From Cyanobacteria bacterium UBA11370 (lineage in GTDB: Bacteria; Cyanobacteriota; Cyanobacteriia; Cyanobacteriales; Coleofasciculaceae): DNA of 9,884 bases. Below, in pieces: positions 6,293 to 9,884 of the stretch. The position numbers and the translations under genes are program-made. The number at the start of each line of letters is the position of its first letter. Position 1 is the stretch's first letter. The stretch spans positions 1 to 9,884 of the forward strand of contig DNGI01000216.1 of the NCBI GenBank assembly GCA_003486645.1. Reading direction: 5' to 3'. Under the pieces are notes generated by a model. The model was given only the letters and a program-made list of their open reading frames with translations, searched no databases and was not told the origin of the DNA.

Positions 6293-7561
6293 TTATAAAA
6301 CCTGCTCCCGGCGGTCAACAATAATCACTTCAGGCTCGCTGCTAATAACGTTAGCATCGGAGTGAACTGCATTCACTCGTGGTGTAGTTTCATGCTCAAT
6401 AACGCTATGATTCCGACCCCTAGCATTTACGTCTGATGAATCATAGATTTCAAAATCTTGAATTCCCCGACGATTCAGAATAGTTTGAGCGTGACGAATC
6501 TCATCATCACTCCCATTAACCATTAATAAATAATCGCCATGGGTAACTCGGTCGTTATAATAGCGAGCGCGATTTTCGGGAATTCCTAAACCTACTAATG
6601 CACCAACTAAACCACCCGCCGCTGCACCAATAGCTGTTCCCGCCGCAGTTGTTGCTAAAGCCGTTGCTAAAGCACCTCCGGCGATCACTGGACCAATTCC
6701 AGGAAGGGCTAAAGCACCCAACCCTACCAATAAGCCACCTAATCCGCCGAGAATACCGCCTGTTGTAGCACCTGCTTTCGCACCTTCGTCGGTTTTGGTA
6801 CGGTTCGTCACATCGCCCGTGGTAGAATGACCGTTTCCGTGGATATCTTTACCCACCAGGGAAATTTGACTCATCGGGAAACCTGCATCCCTTAAATCCC
6901 TCAGTGCTGCTTCTGCGTCTTGATGGTTACGGAAGACACCAATCGCACTCTTATGGTAGTTACCATTGTGTCTAGAAGTGGTAGGGGTGGTAGTATGAGT
7001 AGACCCTGATTCAACGTCCGGTGCATCGTAGATTCCCCACTCCTGAATTCCCCGATTCCTAAGAATGGTTTCAGCACGACGGATATAGTCATCCGTACCT
7101 TCTACGATGACTAAATACTCTCCTCGTGATACACGCTCGTTGTAAACTTTGGCTCGTTCTTCCGGAATTCCCAAACCAATCAGTGCGCCTAACAGACTCC
7201 CCGCTGCTGCTCCAATTGCTCCCCCTGCTAGGGTTGTGGCGATCGCGGTTGCGGTTGCTCCAGCAAGCATGATTGGTCCAATCCCTGGAAGTGCCAAGGT
7301 TCCTAGACCCACTAATAATCCCGTCAAACCTCCTAATGTACCCCCTGCAATTGCCCCGGTTTTTGCGCCTTCATCGGCTTTATTATCAGCGCGATCGCGC
7401 ACATTAGCACCCGCAATGTGATCGGGATGGTCTTTATCCTGAGCAATTACGGATACTTTGTCCATCGGAAAGTTGGCATCTCTTAGTTCCGTAAGCGCCA
7501 GTTCTGCGTCCCTGCGGTTGGGAAAAACACCGACCGCTCTTCTGTGGCGTTCTAAAGCCAT
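6293..7561 (-). CDS. Tandem two-domain general stress protein (YflT-type) with glycine zippers
   Basis: This 422-residue protein is an internal duplication with a period of about 196 residues. Copy 1 spans about 7-180 and copy 2 about 204-375. Each has a ferredoxin-like start (AVGVFPNRRDAELALTELRDANFPM; AIGVFRNHQDAEAALRDLRDAGFPM) and a DEGAK(T/A)GA motif. A long Gly/Ala-rich hydrophobic glycine-zipper segment (about 68-130 and 263-326, with LPGIGP in both) follows, ending in GLGIPE.RA..YN.RV..G.YL, then a second beta-alpha unit ending (W/F)(G/E)IYD. The zippers suggest membrane association or tight oligomers. A polar linker (181-203) joins the copies and a 45-residue tail ends in EVIIVDRREQ. 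The start is ATG with a strong AGGAGG nine bases upstream. It is the first gene of the stress cluster; promoter elements probably lie in 7562-7850. Confidence 0.85.
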   Translation of the reverse strand: MALERHRRAVGVFPNRRDAELALTELRDANFPMDKVSVIAQDKDHPDHIAGANVRDRADNKADEGAKTGAIAGGTLGGLTGLLVGLGTLALPGIGPIMLAGATATAIATTLAGGAIGAAAGSLLGALIGLGIPEERAKVYNERVSRGEYLVIVEGTDDYIRRAETILRNRGIQEWGIYDAPDVESGSTHTTTPTTSRHNGNYHKSAIGVFRNHQDAEAALRDLRDAGFPMSQISLVGKDIHGNGHSTTGDVTNRTKTDEGAKAGATTGGILGGLGGLLVGLGALALPGIGPVIAGGALATALATTAAGTAIGAAAGGLVGALVGLGIPENRARYYNDRVTHGDYLLMVNGSDDEIRHAQTILNRRGIQDFEIYDSSDVNARGRNHSVIEHETTPRVNAVHSDANVISSEPEVIIVDRREQVL

Positions 7562-7615
7562 TTTTTTCTTCCTCCTAAGAGGTTAATTTACTAATTTTCA
7601 ACACAAATTTTTATT

Positions 7616-7685
7616 AACTCCAACAGGAATTGTTGAGTTTGAATTAAATGCGTTGACTTCTCTATTTATTCACTTTAAACTCAAC
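7616..7685 (-). promoter_or_regulatory. Mutually exclusive inverted-repeat arms ahead of the stress cluster
   Basis: Three segments are related. AACTCCAACA (7616-7625) can pair with TGTTGAGTT (7631-7639) with one bulged base. GTTGAGTTT (7632-7640) can instead pair perfectly with AAACTCAAC (7677-7685). The shared middle arm makes the two hairpins exclusive. They lie 55-124 bases upstream of the start codon. This could be a leader RNA switch or a set of protein-binding repeats, or it may be chance in AT-rich DNA. Confidence 0.3.
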
Positions 7686-7855
7686 TGTTCATCCATCTTG
7701 AGGAGGAAGGGTTCGTCTATCTTCAGATAGGGTTTTTTTAAATGCTGTATTTGTATTACCCTTTTGGATTTTGGAAGAGGTATTTTGTAATAGTTTTAAT
7801 AATTCGTGTGTTGCCTTTGTTTTTTTAATCGGTATAAATAATAGCAACATCTCGT

Positions 7856-7880
7856 TAGGGCGCATATCGATGCGCCCCTA
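7856..7880. repeat. GC-rich palindrome
   Basis: TAGGGCGCAT (7856-7865) and ATGCGCCCCTA (7870-7880) form a stem of 10 bp with one bulge around ATCG. Palindromes of this GGGCGCA...TGCGCCC kind are common dispersed repeats in cyanobacteria. It lies 120 bp beyond the riboflavin synthase stop and could stop or stabilise that transcript, but it lacks a T-run. Confidence 0.5.
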
Positions 7881-8000
7881 CCAAGGGTGGTTAAACGACA
7901 ATGGAAGCGTAACTCCTATATTTTTAATGAGTAATTAGCAATCCCTTCGTTTATAACTAACAATTTACGTTAGTTCTCTTCAAAACTCAAAACTCTTACC

Positions 8001-8690
8001 CTACACATACCCATGTTCTGCCAAAAAAGCGGGTGAAATGTCATCTAAAGCCCCAGTTGCTGGTACTCGATAACCTAGTAACCGCTCAACATACTTACCT
8101 AAAATATCACTCTCTAAATTCACCCAGCTACCTGTCTGTAAATGACTGAGATTAGTCTGAGCATAACTATGAGGAATTACCGCTACTTTAAACCAACTCC
8201 CTTGGGGGTCACAATCGGCGATGGTCAGACTCACTCCATTCACTGCAATACTACCCTTGGGAACTAGGTAGGGAGCAACGTGGTGTTGCCACATCTCCTT
8301 TAGTGAAGAGGGTGCTACAAAGGACATCTGCCACGAGTTCGGTGTTTGTAGCGATTCCTGCAAGCAGCCAATCCCATCAATGTGACCTGTGACAAAATGT
8401 CCCCCTAGTTTACTCCCAACCCGCAACGACGTTTCCAAATTGACATAAGAAGCTGCTTGATGCCGTTGTCCTAGAGTAGTACGGTATAAGGTTTCATCGG
8501 AAGCTGTTGCCACAAATCCTTGAGATAAAATTTCTTCTACTGTTAGACAAATCCCATCAACAGCAACGCTATCACCAATCTCTAAATCGCGTAATATTAC
8601 CTCGGAGGTATCACCGCTACACGACACCTCGAAGCGATCGCCTCCCAGCAGTTCAATTGTTCCCAGTGCTTGAATTAATCCTGTAAACAC
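8001..8690 (-). CDS. ribE: Riboflavin synthase, alpha chain
   Basis: This cytoplasmic enzyme dismutates two 6,7-dimethyl-8-ribityllumazine molecules to riboflavin plus the pyrimidinedione precursor. The 229 residues form the two lumazine-binding barrels of the family. The first, about 1-97, opens with the hallmark MFTGLIQ and carries SVAVDGICLTV (41-51) with the conserved cysteine C48. The second, about 98-200, carries HFVTGHIDGIG (98-108) and SIAVNGVSLTI (147-157), with serine S154 and aspartate D195 at family positions. Length is close to normal, with a short extra C-terminal tail. The start is GTG, fixed by the invariant MFTG; AGGG lies ten bases upstream. It is named ribE in E. coli-style nomenclature (ribC in some genomes). 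No FMN riboswitch is recognisable upstream. It is divergent from the DUF151 nuclease gene, and no other riboflavin gene is in the window. Confidence 0.95.
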   Translation of the reverse strand: MFTGLIQALGTIELLGGDRFEVSCSGDTSEVILRDLEIGDSVAVDGICLTVEEILSQGFVATASDETLYRTTLGQRHQAASYVNLETSLRVGSKLGGHFVTGHIDGIGCLQESLQTPNSWQMSFVAPSSLKEMWQHHVAPYLVPKGSIAVNGVSLTIADCDPQGSWFKVAVIPHSYAQTNLSHLQTGSWVNLESDILGKYVERLLGYRVPATGALDDISPAFLAEHGYV

Positions 8691-9253
8691 CGTTTTTTAT
8701 CCCTGATGACAGCTAGCGCTCACCAACCCTTTGAATTCTCATTCATTCGTCATTTCTCAATATATCCTATTCGTGATAAAATGCCCCTGTGGGGTCTGAT
8801 ACGTGGTGTGAGGTTATTGAACTATATACGGGAAGTTGAGGTCAAACTGTTCGCAAGCACTCAATACTAAAATAAAAATAAGGATCAAACGCTCACTCAC
8901 TCTTGTGTGCATAGCACATCTAAGTGCTTTTAGAAAGAAGAGAGCGATTATTCAATTATGCTCAGGCACAGTAACAGGTGTCTGAAGGCTACCTTGGGAA
9001 TAAAATCCGTACCTATGTATTTTTTTAATGAACTCATAGAGTAAACATCCTGAGAGTGGGGCATACTTGGAGAATACAACCTTGTTGATCTGCACCAACA
9101 TAGCTTGCTACAGGCTAGTTGTAGGGTTAACGGCTGAAGTGATTACAACCGAACTGGGATGTTTATTCGACTCCAAATCCGTCCAGTACAAATTGACTGC
9201 TTCGCTTTGATGTTGATGCCCTCAACGCCGACCGTATTCTAGAGGCTAAGCTG
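8691..9253. other. Divergent intergenic region between ribE and the DUF151 nuclease gene
   Basis: The 563-bp gap should hold both divergent promoters. No good -35/-10 pair was found, though TATATT on the minus strand near 8760-8766 is a possible -10 for ribE. Small hairpins are visible at 8906-8918 (TGTGC/GCACA), and a larger potential fold spans 9042-9165. Open frames of 28-29 codons exist (for example from ATG at 8781) but lack ribosome-binding sites and family resemblance. Confidence 0.55.
9042..9165 (+). ncRNA. Possible structured leader RNA upstream of the nuclease gene
   Basis: TAAACATCC (9042-9050) and GGATGTTTA (9157-9165) are perfect 9-bp complements enclosing 106 nt. Inside, GTTGTA (9118-9123) can pair with either of two TACAAC copies (9075-9080 or 9144-9149), and TGTTG/CAACA (9083-9087 with 9096-9100) forms a small hairpin. 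This gives a multi-branch fold with two exclusive states, ending 88 bases before the ATG. It matches no riboswitch class I know. The TA at both ends also permits a third MITE-like element. Confidence 0.28.
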
Positions 9254-9760
9254 ATGATTGAAATGAGAGTTGCTGGAATTGCATTAGATGCCGTGACGCG
9301 CAGCCCAATCGTGCTGCTAAAAGATGCTTTAGATCGACGTGCCCTACCTATCTATATCGGTCAAGATCAGGCAAAGGCAATTATCAGCGCTTTAGAAAGA
9401 CAGAAATCTCCCCGCCCCCTAACCCACGATCTATTCGTCAATCTGATGGAAACATGGGACATGAATTTGGAGCGGATTGTGATTCATTCGCTACAAGACA
9501 ATACCTTTTATGCTATCCTATGCCTCCGTCAGGGAGAAGCCAAGAAAGAAATTGATGCTCGACCCAGCGATGCGATCGCAATTGCCCTCCGTACTGGTAG
9601 TCCAATCTGGGTGATGGAAGAAGTTGTCGCTGATGCCTCCATACCCGTTGATCGAGATGCTGACGAAGAAGAACGTCGCGCCTTCCGAGAGTTTATCTCC
9701 AACCTCCGACCTGAAGATTTTTCCCACCACCGGGGGTTTAAAACTGGGGGTGAAGCGTAA
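9254..9760 (+). CDS. Bifunctional nuclease family protein (DUF151)
   Basis: This is a 168-residue protein of the DUF151/BFN family. Family hallmarks are MIEMRVAGIALDAVTRSPIV at the start, LPIYIGQDQAKAI (31-43), RPLTHDL (54-60), the strand pair MNLERIVIHSLQDNTFYAILCL (70-91), and the strongly conserved DARPSDAIAIALR (101-113). A short acidic, arginine-rich C-terminal helix (132-156) follows, as in cyanobacterial members. Plant BFN proteins are reported to cleave RNA and DNA; the role in cyanobacteria is unclear, so 'nuclease' is by family only. The ATG at 9254 is supported by AGAGG eight bases upstream and by the MIEM start. The frame stays open about 57 bases upstream but has no ATG or GTG there. 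The stop codon is followed at once by a heptamer repeat array. Confidence 0.93.
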   Translation: MIEMRVAGIALDAVTRSPIVLLKDALDRRALPIYIGQDQAKAIISALERQKSPRPLTHDLFVNLMETWDMNLERIVIHSLQDNTFYAILCLRQGEAKKEIDARPSDAIAIALRTGSPIWVMEEVVADASIPVDRDADEEERRAFREFISNLRPEDFSHHRGFKTGGEA

Positions 9761-9816
9761 TTGGTGGTTGGTGGTTGGTTGTTTGTTGTTAGTTGTTAGT
9801 GGTTGGTGGTTGGTTG
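9761..9816. repeat. Heptamer STRR array, eight units, abutting the nuclease stop codon
   Basis: Eight consecutive 7-bp units begin at the first base after the TAA: TTGGTGG, TTGGTGG, TTGGTTG, TTTGTTG, TTAGTTG, TTAGTGG, TTGGTGG, TTGGTTG. The plus strand is made only of T and G with two A, a strong strand asymmetry. Such degenerate heptamer arrays are the cyanobacterial STRR class. The remaining bases to 9884 are A/T-rich with decayed TTAGTTG-like units and no gene. Confidence 0.85.
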
Positions 9817-9884
9817 TAAAAAATAGTAATTAGTTGTCAATTGTAAGAAAAACAAAAATAACAAATAAGCTGTTCGTCATTTAA

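Larger units (their letters stand above)
7562..8000. other. Intergenic region, AT-rich, upstream of the stress cluster
   Basis: This 439-bp stretch has no credible gene. It holds alternative hairpin arms (7616-7685), and a weak hairpin (7717-7721 with 7726-7730) followed by seven T on the plus strand, although no plus-strand gene precedes it. It also holds a two-unit TTTTGGA repeat (7762-7775), a GC-rich palindrome (7856-7880) and two CAAAACT heptamers (7981-7994). The promoter of the two-domain stress gene should be here, but no convincing -35/-10 pair was found. Confidence 0.6.

Noticed and set aside
7149..7421. 90-codon plus-strand open frame rich in Ala and Pro
   Set aside because: It is the antisense of the Gly/Ala-rich zipper in the two-domain stress protein. 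GC-rich repeats keep it open, and it has no ribosome-binding site or family resemblance.
7717..7739. Hairpin with seven T as a plus-strand terminator
   Set aside because: The stem is only five weak pairs and no plus-strand gene or promoter precedes it.
8691..8800. FMN riboswitch upstream of riboflavin synthase
   Set aside because: None of the conserved RFN-element segments can be seen in the short leader on the minus strand.
8781..8870. Possible 29-residue peptide (MPLWGLIRGV...) between ribE and the nuclease gene
   Set aside because: There is no ribosome-binding site, no membrane segment like the small photosystem subunits, and no similarity I recognise.
9197..9253. N-terminal extension of the DUF151 protein (LLRFDVDALNADRILEAKL)
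   Set aside because: The frame is open and coding-like, but no ATG or GTG occurs there. MIEM is the normal family start and has a good ribosome-binding site.

Overview
The window is almost certainly from a cyanobacterial chromosome, probably a filamentous or colonial species. I count nine copies of the HIP1 octamer GCGATCGC (starting at 88, 417, 632, 1966, 3352, 7239, 7391, 8634 and 9572). There are also several heptameric short tandem repeats of the cyanobacterial STRR type, small TA-flanked inverted-repeat elements, and genes with a cyanobacterial look. No tRNA, rRNA, CRISPR array or complete insertion sequence was found. All genes are on the minus strand except the last.

Layout, left to right. 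(1) 68-1012 is an exported tetratricopeptide-repeat (TPR) protein whose signal-peptide region is interrupted, in frame, by a 121-bp MITE-like element. (2) 1080-2270 is bioF, the PLP enzyme that starts the biotin ring pathway; its N-terminus is extended by a heptamer repeat. (3) 2337-4409 is a 690-residue protein with the leader style of cyanobacterial extracellular contractile injection system (eCIS) cargo, two diverged 'LNGF' repeats and a predicted caspase-like His/Cys protease domain. A 78-residue unknown protein (4591-4827) lies just upstream of it. (4) 4987-7561 holds a probable stress/envelope cluster read right to left: a protein with two YflT-type (general stress protein 17M-like) domains, a single-domain paralogue, and a BON-domain lipoprotein, closed by a perfect 15-bp hairpin terminator. 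A second MITE-like element sits between the two stress genes. (5) 8001-8690 is the riboflavin synthase alpha chain, divergent from (6) 9254-9760, a bifunctional nuclease of the DUF151 family. The 563-bp gap between them contains a possible structured RNA leader. An eight-unit heptamer repeat begins immediately after the nuclease stop codon.

Biotin and riboflavin synthesis are housekeeping functions. The stress cluster probably acts at the cell envelope. The most novel candidate is the 690-residue predicted protease cargo. The clearest genome-evolution event is the in-frame insertion in the TPR gene. All functional statements come from reading motifs by eye; no database search was run.
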